Shown here: positions 10,068 to 18,870 of the stretch, one piece after another
Position numbering within the stretch: position 1 is the first letter of the stretch
Layout of the letters: each line of letters opens with the position of its first letter
From: Paracoccus methylarcula
GTDB lineage: Bacteria; Pseudomonadota; Alphaproteobacteria; Rhodobacterales; Rhodobacteraceae
DNA length: 64,000 nucleotides
Reading direction: 5' to 3'
Assembly (NCBI RefSeq): GCF_003007735.2
Contig: NZ_PXNQ02000013.1
Location: 45,844-109,843 of the forward strand
The notes under the pieces: generated by a model
Database searches by the model: none
What the model saw: only the letters and a program-made list of their open reading frames with translations
Told to the model about the DNA's origin: nothing
Made by a program: the position numbers and the translations under genes

Positions 10068-11200
10068 GCCGGTTTCTCCCTGCGCCATCTTCGGCGCAAT
10101 GGCCGGGGGCGCGCCGCGAGCCAGAGCAGCACGAGGCAGATCATCGCCCCGATCGCCGCGGGCACATAGAGCAGCGGCCACATGCCCGGATCGCGCCCGA
10201 CCTGATCGGCGGCGGCGTTGGTGAGGAACTGGACGAGGATCAGCAGCAGGATCGCCCAGATCACCTGCCGCCAGACGCCAAAGCGCGAAAAGCCGCCGAT
10301 CAGCAGGACCGCGAAGCCGATCATCGCCGCGATCGGCGACAGCAGGGGCTGGGCGATCCGCTCATGCGCCTCGCGCCGCGCCTCGCCCGCCGTGCCCCCC
10401 GTCGCGTTCAGCAATTCCTGATCGGGATCCAGCAGCCGCCAGGTCGAATATTCACGCAAGTCGCGCCCGCGCCTGTCGCGCGCCGCGAACATCGCGCCGA
10501 TATCATAGCTGAACTCGGAAAACCGGGTGACCGACAGCCGCCTCTGCCCATGCTGCCATTGCAGGTTCTGCGACATGCCGCGCAGCAGGACCAGGACCGG
10601 ACCGGTCTCGGTCCGCACCACCAGCGCCTCTTCCGAGGTGTAGACGGTCTGGTCGTCGGGATTGCGGGCATCCTCGATGAACAGGTCAAGAAGCCGCCCA
10701 TCGCTGGCCGTTTCGCGGATGAACAGAGTGACGCCCTCGGCCGGATACTGGAACTCGCCGGGGCGCAGGAATTGCGCGGTGACATTCTCGGCGATCTCGG
10801 TCTGGCGCTCGGCCAGCCTTGTCCGCGCCATCGGCACGAGGCCGTGGACCAGCACCGCGACCAGCATCCCGACGAAGACGCCGAAGACCAGCACCGGGCG
10901 GGCCAGCCGCCATGGCGAGAGCCCGGCGGCCTGCATCGCCACCAGCTCGGATTCGCCGGTCAGCCGGTTGGTGCCATAGGCCGAGGCGGTGAAGGCGGCC
11001 ACCGGCAGCACCACCGAGATCACGATCGGCAGGGTCAGCGCCGTGAATTCCAGCACGACCAGCGCCGTCTGCCCGTCGCTCAGCAGGTCGTCGAACAGGC
11101 TGACGGCGCGGTTGATCCAGTAGACCGAGACCAGCACCAGCGCGAAGAAGCCGAACAGGGTCAGCATCTGGCTGAGGATATAGCGGTCGATCCGGGGCAT
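10064..11200 (-). CDS. lptF: LPS export ABC transporter permease LptF
   Basis: First gene of the minus-strand envelope operon and partner of LptG. The 378-residue product starts at MPRIDRYILSQM (11200) and has the same plan: membrane segments near residues 10-30, 48-70 and 95-120, a periplasmic beta-rich domain, and three C-terminal segments (FAVLLIGG, WAILLLILVQFL, VPAAIGAMICLVLLWL), ending in a basic tail. It is divergent from pepA across a 116-base spacer that should contain the operon promoter. The lptF-pepA divergence is common in proteobacteria. Confidence 0.92.
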   Translation of the reverse strand: MPRIDRYILSQMLTLFGFFALVLVSVYWINRAVSLFDDLLSDGQTALVVLEFTALTLPIVISVVLPVAAFTASAYGTNRLTGESELVAMQAAGLSPWRLARPVLVFGVFVGMLVAVLVHGLVPMARTRLAERQTEIAENVTAQFLRPGEFQYPAEGVTLFIRETASDGRLLDLFIEDARNPDDQTVYTSEEALVVRTETGPVLVLLRGMSQNLQWQHGQRRLSVTRFSEFSYDIGAMFAARDRRGRDLREYSTWRLLDPDQELLNATGGTAGEARREAHERIAQPLLSPIAAMIGFAVLLIGGFSRFGVWRQVIWAILLLILVQFLTNAAADQVGRDPGMWPLLYVPAAIGAMICLVLLWLAARPRPLRRRWRREKPA

Positions 11201-11316
11201 GTCGGGCGGGGCTTTCTGATCCTGACGCGTTCCGTCCTGATTAGCGGCAAGGACGGCTCTGGCCAAGGCCCAGTTACGGGTCTAGGTTCGCGACCGACAG
11301 ATCCTCAGGAGGGCAA

Positions 11317-12816
11317 ATGACTCACCCCGTCGAAATCACTTTCACCGAAATCGCCTCGGGCGAGCTTGCCGGGCACGAGGGCAGGGTTGCCGTGATCGTC
11401 TCGCCGGGCGGGCGCTTGCCGGCCGGTCTGCCGCGTGCCGCACGCGCCGCGGCACGGCGTGCATTGGATTCCAGGGCCGGGCAGGCGCTGAAACCCGGTG
11501 CCTCGCTGGAGCTGGCCTATCCCGCCGGCATGTCCGCCGACGCGTTGCAGCTTGTGATGCTGCCCCCGCGTGCATCGGTGGCGGAAGCGCGCAAGGCCGG
11601 TGCCGGGATCGGCGCGAAGCTGGACAAATCGCATGTTCTGGTCCTGGCCGGTGCGCATAAGCGAGCGAATGATATCGCCCTGGGGATCGCGCTGCGCGGT
11701 TATGACTTTTCCGTGTATCGCACCGATTCCGGCAAGGAGGACGACAGCGGCGAGGCGGATGACGCGGCCGAATCCGGCAAGCCGCGCGTGACCTTCATGG
11801 CCAACGATCCCGAGGCGCTGGCCAAATCCGCCAGGGATGCCGCAGCCGTGGCCGAGGGGGTTTTCTTCACCCGCGACCTGGTGAACGAGCCGGCAAACGT
11901 GCTGACCACCAGTGATTTCGCCGATCGGCTCAAGGCGATGGAGGAGATCGGCCTGAGCGTCGAGGTGCTGGAAGAGGACGAACTCGCCAGGCTGGGAATG
12001 CGTGCATTGCTGGCCGTCGGACGGGGCAGCGAGGCCCCTTCCAAGGTGGTCGTCATGCGCTGGAACGGCGGCGGGGACGAGGCACCGCTGGCACTGGTCG
12101 GCAAGGGTGTCGTGTTCGATAGCGGCGGGATCTCGATCAAGCCTGCCGCGGGCATGGAAGAGATGACCATGGATATGGGCGGCGCGGGCGTTGTCGCGGG
12201 CGTCATGCGGACGCTGGCACTGCGCCAGGCCAAGGCGAATGTCGTGGGGCTGGTCGGGCTGGTCGAGAACATGCCCGATGGCCGCGCTCAGCGCCCCGGC
12301 GATATCGTCCGCTCGATGAAGGGCGACACGATCGAGGTCGTCAACACCGATGCCGAGGGGCGGCTGGTCCTGGCCGATGTGCTCTGGTATGCGCAGACCC
12401 GGTTCGAGCCGAAGGCGGTCATCGACCTGGCGACCCTGACCGGCGCGGTCATCGTGGCCCTGGGCCATGACAATGCCGGGGTGCTGTCGAATGATGACCG
12501 GCTGGCCAATGACATCCTTGCATCGGCGAAGGCCGAGGGCGAGGGGGCGTGGCGGCTGCCGCTCGGACCGAGCTATGACAAGCTGATCAAGTCGCGGCTG
12601 GCCGATATGAAGAATTCCGGCGGGCGCGCGGCGGGCACGATCACCGCGGCACAATTCCTGCAACGCTTCATCCGCGAGGACCAGCCCTGGGCGCATATCG
12701 ATATCGCGGGCGTGACCTTGCCCGCATCGGCGCCCGGGATGGCGCCCAAGGGGGCGAGCGGTTGGGGCGTGATGACGCTGGACCGGCTGGTGCGCGACAA
12801 GTTCGAGGCCAAGTGA
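11317..12816 (+). CDS. pepA: Leucyl aminopeptidase (cytosol aminopeptidase, M17)
   Basis: M17 aminopeptidase that removes N-terminal residues using two metal ions in a hexamer. In 499 residues the catalytic C-domain carries GKGVVFDSGGISIKP, with Lys263 and Asp268, and the signature NTDAEGR at 343-349, with Asp345 and Glu347, all as in characterised family members. A strong AGGAGG site precedes the ATG at 11317. holC follows after 7 bases, as in E. coli. In E. coli PepA also serves as a DNA-binding accessory factor; nothing in this sequence shows that role here. Confidence 0.95.
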   Translation: MTHPVEITFTEIASGELAGHEGRVAVIVSPGGRLPAGLPRAARAAARRALDSRAGQALKPGASLELAYPAGMSADALQLVMLPPRASVAEARKAGAGIGAKLDKSHVLVLAGAHKRANDIALGIALRGYDFSVYRTDSGKEDDSGEADDAAESGKPRVTFMANDPEALAKSARDAAAVAEGVFFTRDLVNEPANVLTTSDFADRLKAMEEIGLSVEVLEEDELARLGMRALLAVGRGSEAPSKVVVMRWNGGGDEAPLALVGKGVVFDSGGISIKPAAGMEEMTMDMGGAGVVAGVMRTLALRQAKANVVGLVGLVENMPDGRAQRPGDIVRSMKGDTIEVVNTDAEGRLVLADVLWYAQTRFEPKAVIDLATLTGAVIVALGHDNAGVLSNDDRLANDILASAKAEGEGAWRLPLGPSYDKLIKSRLADMKNSGGRAAGTITAAQFLQRFIREDQPWAHIDIAGVTLPASAPGMAPKGASGWGVMTLDRLVRDKFEAK

Positions 12817-12823
12817 CCGCCTG

Positions 12824-13273
12824 ATGGGCAATGCGCTGTTCTACCACCTGACCCGCTCGCCTGCCGAAAGCCTCTTGCCGGTGCTGATCGGCAAGTCGCT
12901 GGCGGCGGGCTGGCAGGTGGAGTTGCGCGGAACCGATCCGGACCGGATGGATTGGCTGGATCGTCAGCTATGGCTGGGCGAGGGCTTCCTGCCGCATGGG
13001 CTGGCGGGCGGTCCGCATGACTCGCGCCAGCCGGTGCTTCTGACCGTGCCGGGGCAGGCGGCGGCGAATGATCCGGCCTGCCTGATGGCCCTGGACGGGG
13101 CCGAGATCTCGGGCGGGGAATGCGCCGGGCTGGAGCGCGCCTGCGTGATCTTCGACGGCGGCGATGGCAACGCGGTCGCCCGCGCGCGGGACCAGTGGAA
13201 GGCCCTGACCGGCGCGGGCGTGACCGCCGAATACTGGTCCGAGGAATCGGGACGGTGGGAGCGGAAACGCTAG
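12824..13273 (+). CDS. holC: DNA polymerase III chi subunit
   Basis: The chi subunit links the clamp loader to single-stranded DNA binding protein at the replication fork. The 149-residue product has the family start ALFYHLTRSPAESLLP and the region LWLGEGFLPHGLAGGPHD with a later CVIFDGGD strand, matching HolC. It begins 7 bases after pepA, a conserved linkage, and probably shares its transcript. The ssb gene for its expected partner is at 56398-56892 with the typical acidic tail. Confidence 0.92.
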   Translation: MGNALFYHLTRSPAESLLPVLIGKSLAAGWQVELRGTDPDRMDWLDRQLWLGEGFLPHGLAGGPHDSRQPVLLTVPGQAAANDPACLMALDGAEISGGECAGLERACVIFDGGDGNAVARARDQWKALTGAGVTAEYWSEESGRWERKR

Positions 13274-13304
13274 GCCGGGACCCGGTGTTTCGGGGCGGCG
13301 GTTC

Positions 13305-13410
13305 GTTGCGTCCCGCGATGGGCGGGGGCTGCCTGCCCCGTCGCCGGAGCGTGTCTCGAAGCAGTGGCGCTCCCGTCGGTGTCTTCCAAAGGTATTTGGA
13401 CAAAGAAGAA
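13305..13410 (+). repeat. GATATTT/GAAGAAG repeat, copy B (degenerate, two stems)
   Basis: Downstream of holC, same strand. TGCGTCCCGCGATGG at its start also occurs in copies G and K. A GC hairpin (13323-13340) is followed by a second stem, GGAGCG 13346-13351 with CGCTCC 13368-13373, then a degenerate core GGTATTTGG...AAAGAAGAA (13391-13410). It lies in the 353-base holC-arginase gap; the rest of that gap shows no gene. Confidence 0.6.
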
Positions 13411-13626
13411 TCAGGCCGGAACGAATGAAGCCTGCTGCCATCCCCGGATGCCGGGCATGAGCGGGGCGGGTGGGCCGTGTCTCTTCGGCCCATGCGTCAT
13501 GCGGCGCTGGACCCGGCATTTTCTGACCGGTTCCTGTCCGGCCTTGCGCCTTGCCACAAACGCAACGCGCGGTGGCGCTGCCTTCCCGATCATGCTTATC
13601 ATGAGCCGACAGGAAAGGAGATCCAG

Positions 13627-14547
13627 ATGACCCATTGCATCCTTCTCGGCGCCCCGGTGGACGAGGGCCAGCGCCGCCCCGGCTGCCTGATGGGTCCCGC
13701 CGCCTATCGCGTGGCGGGTATCGCGGACACGCTTGCCGCGCTTGGCCATGGCGTCGAGGATCGCGGCGATGTCGTCCCGGCCGCCCCGGGCCAGGAGAGC
13801 TGCGACAATCCCGCGGTGCATCACCTGCCGGAGATCATCAGCTGGACCAATGCCCTGCGCGAAGCGACCAGCGCCGCCCTGACGGATGGCATGCCGATCA
13901 TCATGGGCGGGGATCATTCCCTTGCACTTGGAAGCGTCGCCGGGGTCGCCGCCCATGCCGCCAGCATCAGCCGCCCGCAATTCGTGATCTGGCTGGATGC
14001 GCATAGCGATTTTCACAGCATCCGGACCACCACATCCGGAAATCTGCACGGAACCCCGATGGCCTATGCCAATGGCCGGCCCGGTTTCGCGCCCCTGCCG
14101 CCCTTTCCCAACCCGATCCCCGGCGGCAATATCTGCATGTTCGGCATCCGCAGCGTCGATCCGGCCGAACATGGCGCCATGCAGGAAACCGACATCATGG
14201 TGAACGACATGCGCGTGCTCGACGAGCGGGGCATCGTCGCGCCATTGAGCGCCTTTCTCGACCGCGTCGCGGCCGCCAACGGGATGCTGCATGTCTCGCT
14301 CGACGTGGATTTCCTCGACCCTTCCATCGCGCCCGCGGTCGGCACCACCGTTCCCGGCGGCGCTACCTTCCGCGAGGCCCATCTGGTGATGGAATTGCTG
14401 CATGAATCCGGTCTCGTGACCTCGCTGGACCTGGTCGAGCTCAATCCGTTCCTCGACGATCGCGGCCGCACCGCCAAGCTGATGGTGGACCTGGTCGGCT
14501 CGCTGATGGGACGCAAGGTCTTCGACCGGCCCACCCGCAGCTATTGA
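13627..14547 (+). CDS. rocF: Arginase
   Basis: Arginase hydrolyses L-arginine to ornithine and urea with a binuclear manganese centre. The 306-residue product has all ligand motifs: GGDHS (His97), DAHSDFH (Asp124, His126, Asp128) and SLDVDFLDP (Asp226, Asp228). The strong site AGGAAAGGAG lies just before the ATG at 13627, which fixes the start; an upstream in-frame extension from 13477 is not family-like. It is a single-gene unit with hairpins behind it. The third motif is DAHSDFH rather than the common DAHADIN, so a related ureohydrolase specificity (agmatinase, formimidoylglutamase) cannot be fully excluded. Confidence 0.88.
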   Translation: MTHCILLGAPVDEGQRRPGCLMGPAAYRVAGIADTLAALGHGVEDRGDVVPAAPGQESCDNPAVHHLPEIISWTNALREATSAALTDGMPIIMGGDHSLALGSVAGVAAHAASISRPQFVIWLDAHSDFHSIRTTTSGNLHGTPMAYANGRPGFAPLPPFPNPIPGGNICMFGIRSVDPAEHGAMQETDIMVNDMRVLDERGIVAPLSAFLDRVAAANGMLHVSLDVDFLDPSIAPAVGTTVPGGATFREAHLVMELLHESGLVTSLDLVELNPFLDDRGRTAKLMVDLVGSLMGRKVFDRPTRSY

Positions 14548-14586
14548 GCGGGTTTCACCGAAGGCGCAGGTTCCGCTTGAATAATC

Positions 14587-14638
14587 CCGGCTGCTTGGCT
14601 AGCCAAGCCGGATCAAGCTGCCGCCTCGTGCGGCAGCT
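14587..14638 (+). terminator. Two hairpins between arginase and tRNA-Leu
   Basis: An imperfect inverted repeat CCGGC...TTGGCTAGCCAA...GCCGG (14587-14611) is followed by a perfect 9-bp stem AGCTGCCGC/GCGGCAGCT (14616-14624 with 14630-14638, loop CTCGT). There is no T-tract, so they would be weak intrinsic terminators, RNA-end protecting structures or tRNA 5' leader structure. Confidence 0.45.
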
Positions 14639-14642
14639 CGTC

Positions 14643-14727
14643 GCGGGCGTGGTGGAACGGTAGACACAAGCGACTTAAAATCGCTAGGGCCCAGCCCGTG
14701 CGGGTTCGACTCCCGCCGCCCGCACCA
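14643..14727 (+). tRNA. tRNA-Leu (UAA)
   Basis: The acceptor stem GCGGGCG pairs with CGCCCGC, followed by A and an encoded CCA (14725-14727). The anticodon stem AGCGA/TCGCT encloses loop CTTAAAA with anticodon TAA. A long variable arm (GGGCCCAGCCCGT region) and the T-arm GGGTTCGACTCCC are present, as expected for a type II leucine tRNA of 85 bases. Confidence 0.96.
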
Positions 14728-14925
14728 ATTGATCTGCTCAAGCATAATCTTTTCATGATGTTACCTGCAGGTCAGTCGCTTGCCCCCCAAAAGCGGCCTT
14801 GCGGATCGCGGTCGAGGCGCGGCGCAACCCACCCCGGGCGGCGGTGGCCATCAACGGCGATATATGCAGTCATTTGCGGGGCATGGATATGCTGCTAAGA
14901 TCAGGCCGCAGCAACGGAGGCGGGC

Positions 14926-15099
14926 ATGACCAGCGAAGAACTGTTCGTATTCAGCATGGCCGGGGTCATCGCATTCTTCTTCTGGTTGGGGCGGAAGCGG
15001 GACAAAAGACGGAAAGCGGAAAGCGGGCATGGTGGAACTGCAGGCGACTTCTCCGGGGGTGACTGCGGGGGAGGAGATGGCGGCGGCGGCTGCGACTGA
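14926..15099 (+). CDS. Small one-helix membrane protein with Gly/Cys tail (57 aa)
   Basis: An unrecognised 57-residue product, MTSEELFVFSMAGV onward, with one hydrophobic segment (residues 6-21), a strongly basic stretch (GRKRDKRRK, 22-30) and a tail of GGDCGGGDGGGGCD. The basic stretch after the helix predicts an N-out, C-in orientation, placing the two tail cysteines in the cytoplasm. A GGAGG site 5 bases before the ATG and a strong coding pattern support it despite its size. Gly-rich tails with cysteines occur at the ends of some small membrane proteins, but I cannot name a family. Confidence 0.6.
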   Translation: MTSEELFVFSMAGVIAFFFWLGRKRDKRRKAESGHGGTAGDFSGGDCGGGDGGGGCD

Positions 15100-15259
15100 C
15101 CGCATGGGCGGGTTTCGCCTCCATCAGTGTTCTGCCGATTCCGATGCCAGCAGCGCCCTGATCCGGCACGGCTCGGTTTCTCGTTAGTTCTGCCAGGCTT
15201 TCATGTTACCTTTCAAGGGCGTGGAGATTCGCGCTTTATCAACAGCAGGGACATAATCA

Positions 15260-15532
15260 ATGGATTTCACATCGATCATCGCGCAGCTTGTCGGCGGGGC
15301 TGGTGGCGGATTTGCAGGTGGCAAGGCGGTCAAGGATTCCGACCTTGGCCAGACCGGCAACCTGATCGCGGGCGCCATCGGCGGATTGGGTGGCGGCAGC
15401 ATTCTCGGCTCAATGATTGGCGGTGACGCAGGTGCCGGCGCATTGATTGGCCAGCTTGTCGGCGGCGGTGTCGGAGGCCTGATCCTCCAGGTCGTGGTCG
15501 GGCTTATCAAGAACAAGTTCATGGCAAAATGA
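15260..15532 (+). CDS. Small glycine-rich membrane protein (90 aa)
   Basis: The product is almost entirely Gly/Ala/Ile/Leu/Val with repeated GGAGGG and GxxxG spacing (for example GAIGGLGGGSILGSMIGG), then a last helix ILQVVVGLIKNKFMAK. It resembles glycine-zipper membrane proteins, which pack helices through small residues. No signal peptide or catalytic residue is visible. An AGGGA site lies about 8 bases before the ATG at 15260. Function unknown. Confidence 0.65.
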   Translation: MDFTSIIAQLVGGAGGGFAGGKAVKDSDLGQTGNLIAGAIGGLGGGSILGSMIGGDAGAGALIGQLVGGGVGGLILQVVVGLIKNKFMAK

Positions 15533-15648
15533 TCATGTAGCCCCCTTTCATGCTGGCCCGATCGGCGCTATGCGGCGGAAAGGGCCAATATCCAGCAGGT
15601 CCGCCGCCCGCACCGGGAATGCCGGCCGGGCCAATTTGCGGAAATGTG

Positions 15649-16485
15649 ATGTCCGAAACCGCCCTTGCCGATCCCGAGACCATCGCCGCGCGCCGGGCCG
15701 AGGTCACGCGTTTCACTCGCGCCCGATACGGCATCGGCGGCACCCTGAAGCTGCATCGCGCGGCTTTCGGGCTGGATCTGGTGCGGGCACCGCTGAATGT
15801 CGCACTGTCGCCGGTCTTCCTGCTGACCCGGCTTCTTGCGATGCTGCTCTCGGCGGTGGGCGCGAAACGCGCGGGGACATGGCTTGCGGGCAGGAACATC
15901 TTCCTGAAATCCGACATCGCGCGCCGGATCGAGACCGATCTGTCCGGGTTTCTCGACCATCTCGCCGAACGGGGCATCGGCCCCCGCGCGGATCCCGAAA
16001 CCATCCGGCAGGAAATCTCCCGCCATACCGAGACCCGCAACGCGGTGGCCGAGATCACCACCTCGATCCTGGTCCTGCTGGCGGGGCTGCTGCTGTTCGA
16101 CCGGGCAACGCCGGGGATCATCTCGCTGACCGGTCCACTGGCCGAGATGCGCGCCTATTCCACGGCGATCGAGGATTTCACGCTCGGGCGCGGCATGGGC
16201 CGGATGTGGTATGCCGTCTTCCCGGTCGAGCTTACCCCCATGCAGATCATCCTGACCGGTGTCATCCTGGCGATGATCGGTTCCATCGTCACCACATTCG
16301 CGGGGCTGATCGCCGATCCGCTGCAGGTTCTGACCGGGCGGCATCGCCGCCGCCTGATGCGGCTGCTCGCGCGGCTCGACCGGGCAGAGGCGCCGACTTC
16401 AAGTCTCGAAGGCGAGCATCTGCTGGCGCGGCTCGGTGATCTGGGCGACCTGGCGCTCAGCCTCTGGCGAACGCTGCGCAGCTAG
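15649..16485 (+). CDS. Conserved membrane protein, DUF6635-like
   Basis: The 278-residue product starts at MSETALADPETIAARR (15649); an upstream extension is Pro/Gly-rich and unlikely. A soluble N-terminus with basic residues (FTRARYGIGGTLKLHRAAFG) is followed by hydrophobic segments near residues 45-65, 145-162 and 215-240, with an amphipathic C-terminal helix. This matches unannotated Rhodobacterales proteins that I associate with DUF6635. No catalytic motif is visible and the function is unknown. Its stop codon lies inside the end of the long repeat C, and it converges on queF. Confidence 0.65.
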   Translation: MSETALADPETIAARRAEVTRFTRARYGIGGTLKLHRAAFGLDLVRAPLNVALSPVFLLTRLLAMLLSAVGAKRAGTWLAGRNIFLKSDIARRIETDLSGFLDHLAERGIGPRADPETIRQEISRHTETRNAVAEITTSILVLLAGLLLFDRATPGIISLTGPLAEMRAYSTAIEDFTLGRGMGRMWYAVFPVELTPMQIILTGVILAMIGSIVTTFAGLIADPLQVLTGRHRRRLMRLLARLDRAEAPTSSLEGEHLLARLGDLGDLALSLWRTLRS

Positions 16486-16621
16486 AGCGCTTTGCGCTTA
16501 ATCGAGCCCATCCCGGCCCATTTCTTCTTCATGCAAGTATCCCGGGGGTCCGGGGGCAGCGCCCCCGGCCTTCGCAGGATGCTACTCGCAGCTGAGCCTG
16601 ATTAACTACAAACTGCCCTAG
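16482..16621 (-). repeat. GATATTT/GAAGAAG repeat, copy C (long form)
   Basis: Read on the minus strand it lies 3' of queF: a CCGGGGGC/GCCCCCGG hairpin (16550-16568), then CCCCCGGGATACTTGCATGA and GAAGAA (core 16522-16548). It shares two outer arms with copy I at 48816-48995. One arm is GAGCGCTTTGCGCTTAATC, like GAGCATTTTGCGCTCAATC there; the other ends ACAAACTGCCCTAG, like GCAAACTGCCCTGG. The arms contain the stop codons of both flanking convergent genes. Confidence 0.75.
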
Positions 16622-17079
16622 CCGCGGCCGCGATAGCCCGGCACACCCTGATCGGGCAGCCACAACCCGGCGGGCACCGCCCCCGTCTGCCAGAACACGT
16701 CGATCGGCATGCCGCCGCGCGGATACCAGTAGCCGCCGATGCGCAGCCATTGCGGGGCCAGAGTCTCGGCCAGCCGCTTGCCGATGCTCACCGTGCAGTC
16801 CTCGTGGAAAGCGCCGTGATTGCGGAAGCTGCCCAGGTAGAGCTTCAGCGATTTCGATTCGACCAGCCAGTCGCCCGGCACGTAATCGATCACCAGATGG
16901 GCGAAATCGGGCTGCCCGGTCATCGGGCAGAGGCTGGTGAATTCGGGTTGGGTAAAGCGGACCGCGTAGATCTCGCCGGGTTGCGGGTTCGGCACCCGTT
17001 CCAGCACCGCCTCATCGGGGTTTCGCGGCAATTCGGTGCTGGCGCCAAGCTGGGTCAGCGCGTCTGTGTAATGGCTCAT
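16618..17079 (-). CDS. queF: NADPH-dependent 7-cyano-7-deazaguanine reductase
   Basis: QueF reduces preQ0 to preQ1 in queuosine biosynthesis, the only known nitrile-to-amine reduction of its kind. The 153-residue product is the short single-domain type. It shows the nucleophile Cys51 in [11 protein letters not shown] with Asp58, the NADPH-binding QueF motif [14 protein letters not shown] at 74-87, and His92-Glu93 in FHEDC. The start is the ATG at 17079 ([10 protein letters not shown]). No preQ1 riboswitch is apparent in the short leader before it. It is divergent from the flavin monooxygenase gene. Confidence 0.95.
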   Translation of the reverse strand: MSHYTDALTQLGASTELPRNPDEAVLERVPNPQPGEIYAVRFTQPEFTSLCPMTGQPDFAHLVIDYVPGDWLVESKSLKLYLGSFRNHGAFHEDCTVSIGKRLAETLAPQWLRIGGYWYPRGGMPIDVFWQTGAVPAGLWLPDQGVPGYRGRG

Positions 17080-17197
17080 CTCGGGCTCCTGTTTTGACCG
17101 GGTGGGCTGCGACCGGGAAGGCCCCGATAGCAGCCAAGCGCGATCCGCGTCAATCCGCACCCTTGCGCCCGGCCGCATCGCGGGCCACCAATGCACC

Positions 17198-18421
17198 ATG
17201 AGACTGGACATCGCCATCATCGGGGCCGGGATCGGCGGGCTGGCCGCCGCCGCATTGCTGGCCCGCGACGGACATCGCCTGACGCTGTTCGAGCGTTTCG
17301 AGGCACCGCGCCCGCTTGGCTCGGGGTTGGTGATCCAGCCGGTCGGGCTGAGCGTGCTGGACGATCTGGGGCTGGGCGAAGAGGCGCGGCGCCTGTCCTC
17401 CCCGATCACCCGGATGCTGGGCCATGACGCGCGGGCCGGGCGGCTGGCGCTGGATGTCGCCTACCCGCGGGACGATCCCGGACGCGCGCTTCACCGCGCC
17501 AGCCTGTTTCACCTGCTCTGGCAGCTTGCCCGGGATTCCGGCATCGAGCTGATCACCTCGGCAGCCGTGACCGGCGTGCCGCAAGACGGCCTGCGCCGCC
17601 GGGTCACACTCCAGGACGGGCGCAGTCTCGGCCCCTTCGACCTGGTCGTGGATGCGGCCGGGGCGGGCTCGGCGATCTCGCCCTTGCGGGCGCGCCCGCT
17701 TGGCTATGGCGCGTTATGGACCAGCGTCGCATGGCCCGAGGGCCATGACCTGCCCCGCGATCAGTTGCGCCAGCGTTATCGCGGTGCCCGCCGGATGGCC
17801 GGGATCCTGCCGATCGGGCGGATGCCCGGTGATCCGACGCCCATGGCCGCATTCTTCTGGTCGCTGCCGACCGCAGAGATCCCCCGCTGGCGCGAGGAAC
17901 CGCTGGAGAGGTGGCGCGAGGATGTGCTGGCCCTCTGGCCGGAAATCGAACCTTTCCTGGCCGGCATCACGAGCCACGACCAGATGACCCCGGCCAGCTA
18001 CAGCCACGGCACGCTGCGGCGGCCCTTTGCCCCGGCATTGGCGCATATCGGCGATGCCGCCCATCGCGCCAGCCCGCAACTGGGGCAGGGGGCGAACATG
18101 GCGCTTCTGGATGCGCAGGCCCTGGCCATCGCCCTGCGGTCCCTGCCGGTCGAGGATGCCTTGCCCGCCTATGCGGCCATGCGCCGCTGGCATGTGCGGC
18201 TCTACCAGGGGCTGAGCGCGACCGTCACGCCGATGTATCAGTCGCGGCTGGACGGCCTGGCGCTGCTGCGCGACCTCATCCTCGCCCCCGTCTCGCGCCT
18301 GCCGGGAATACGGCATGGCCTGACTCGGCTGGTCGCGGGACGGTTGATCCCGCCGCTGGCAGGAGAGGCTCCGCCCCGCTCCTCGCCAACCGTCACCGCG
18401 CCGACCGGAGCGGCCCGATGA
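17198..18421 (+). CDS. FAD-dependent monooxygenase (UbiH/salicylate hydroxylase type)
   Basis: The 407-residue flavoprotein is of the aromatic hydroxylase group. GAGIGG at residues 9-14 starts the FAD-binding Rossmann fold; a [11 protein letters not shown] segment matches the DG-type motif region; and [20 protein letters not shown] is the second FAD (GD) motif. The start at 17198 (MRLDIAIIG) opens directly on the dinucleotide fold; the longer open frame is not family-like. It is not long enough for a two-domain enzyme. Its stop overlaps the start of a globin gene, suggesting oxygen chemistry in common, but the substrate cannot be read from the sequence. Confidence 0.85.
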   Translation: MRLDIAIIGAGIGGLAAAALLARDGHRLTLFERFEAPRPLGSGLVIQPVGLSVLDDLGLGEEARRLSSPITRMLGHDARAGRLALDVAYPRDDPGRALHRASLFHLLWQLARDSGIELITSAAVTGVPQDGLRRRVTLQDGRSLGPFDLVVDAAGAGSAISPLRARPLGYGALWTSVAWPEGHDLPRDQLRQRYRGARRMAGILPIGRMPGDPTPMAAFFWSLPTAEIPRWREEPLERWREDVLALWPEIEPFLAGITSHDQMTPASYSHGTLRRPFAPALAHIGDAAHRASPQLGQGANMALLDAQALAIALRSLPVEDALPAYAAMRRWHVRLYQGLSATVTPMYQSRLDGLALLRDLILAPVSRLPGIRHGLTRLVAGRLIPPLAGEAPPRSSPTVTAPTGAAR

Positions 18422-18819
18422 TGCCGCCGCGCTTTGATCTGACCGAGGACCAGATCGACCGGGTCGTCCGGGCATTCTACGCCGCCATCCGTCGCCACGA
18501 GATCCTCGGGCCGGTCTTTGCCCGCCACGTGGCCGACTGGCCCGCGCATGAGGCCAGGATTGCGCGTTTCTGGAAAAAGGCGATCCTTTACCAGCCGGGC
18601 TATGACGGCAACCCGATGCAGGTGCATATGGCGGCGGGCGATATACGGGCCGGACATTTCCCGCTCTGGCTGGCGCTTTTCGACGAGACGCTCCACCGCG
18701 TCCTGCCCCCGGATCCTGCCACGGCCTGGTCGGCATTGGCCCACCGGATCGGGCGCGGATTGCGCATGGGGGTCGAGGACCTGCACGGCAGGACCGACGG
18801 ACCGCCGGTCCTGCGCTGA
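18418..18819 (+). CDS. Group III truncated haemoglobin
   Basis: A 133-residue globin ([14 protein letters not shown]). It matches group III truncated globins: helix B region VVRAFYAAIRRHEILGPVFA, FWKKAILYQPGYDGNPMQVH, and the proximal histidine at about residue 80 in AGHFPLWLALFDETL. It likely binds oxygen or nitric oxide in the cytoplasm. The start overlaps the monooxygenase stop (ATGATG over TGA), so the two are co-translated; a start at 18421 is equally possible. Group III globins are often linked to microaerobic or nitrosative stress; that role is inferred. Confidence 0.88.
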   Translation: MMPPRFDLTEDQIDRVVRAFYAAIRRHEILGPVFARHVADWPAHEARIARFWKKAILYQPGYDGNPMQVHMAAGDIRAGHFPLWLALFDETLHRVLPPDPATAWSALAHRIGRGLRMGVEDLHGRTDGPPVLR

Positions 18820-18870
18820 GACGGCAGAACCATTCCCGAGACAGGTGAAAGGACCGCGCCCAACGCGCCC

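Noticed and set aside
13477..13626. N-terminal extension of the arginase
   Set aside because: The extension is not family-like, and a strong ribosome site directly precedes the ATG at 13627.
17080..17197. preQ1 riboswitch upstream of queF
   Set aside because: The short leader shows no H-type pseudoknot pattern or conserved preQ1 core.
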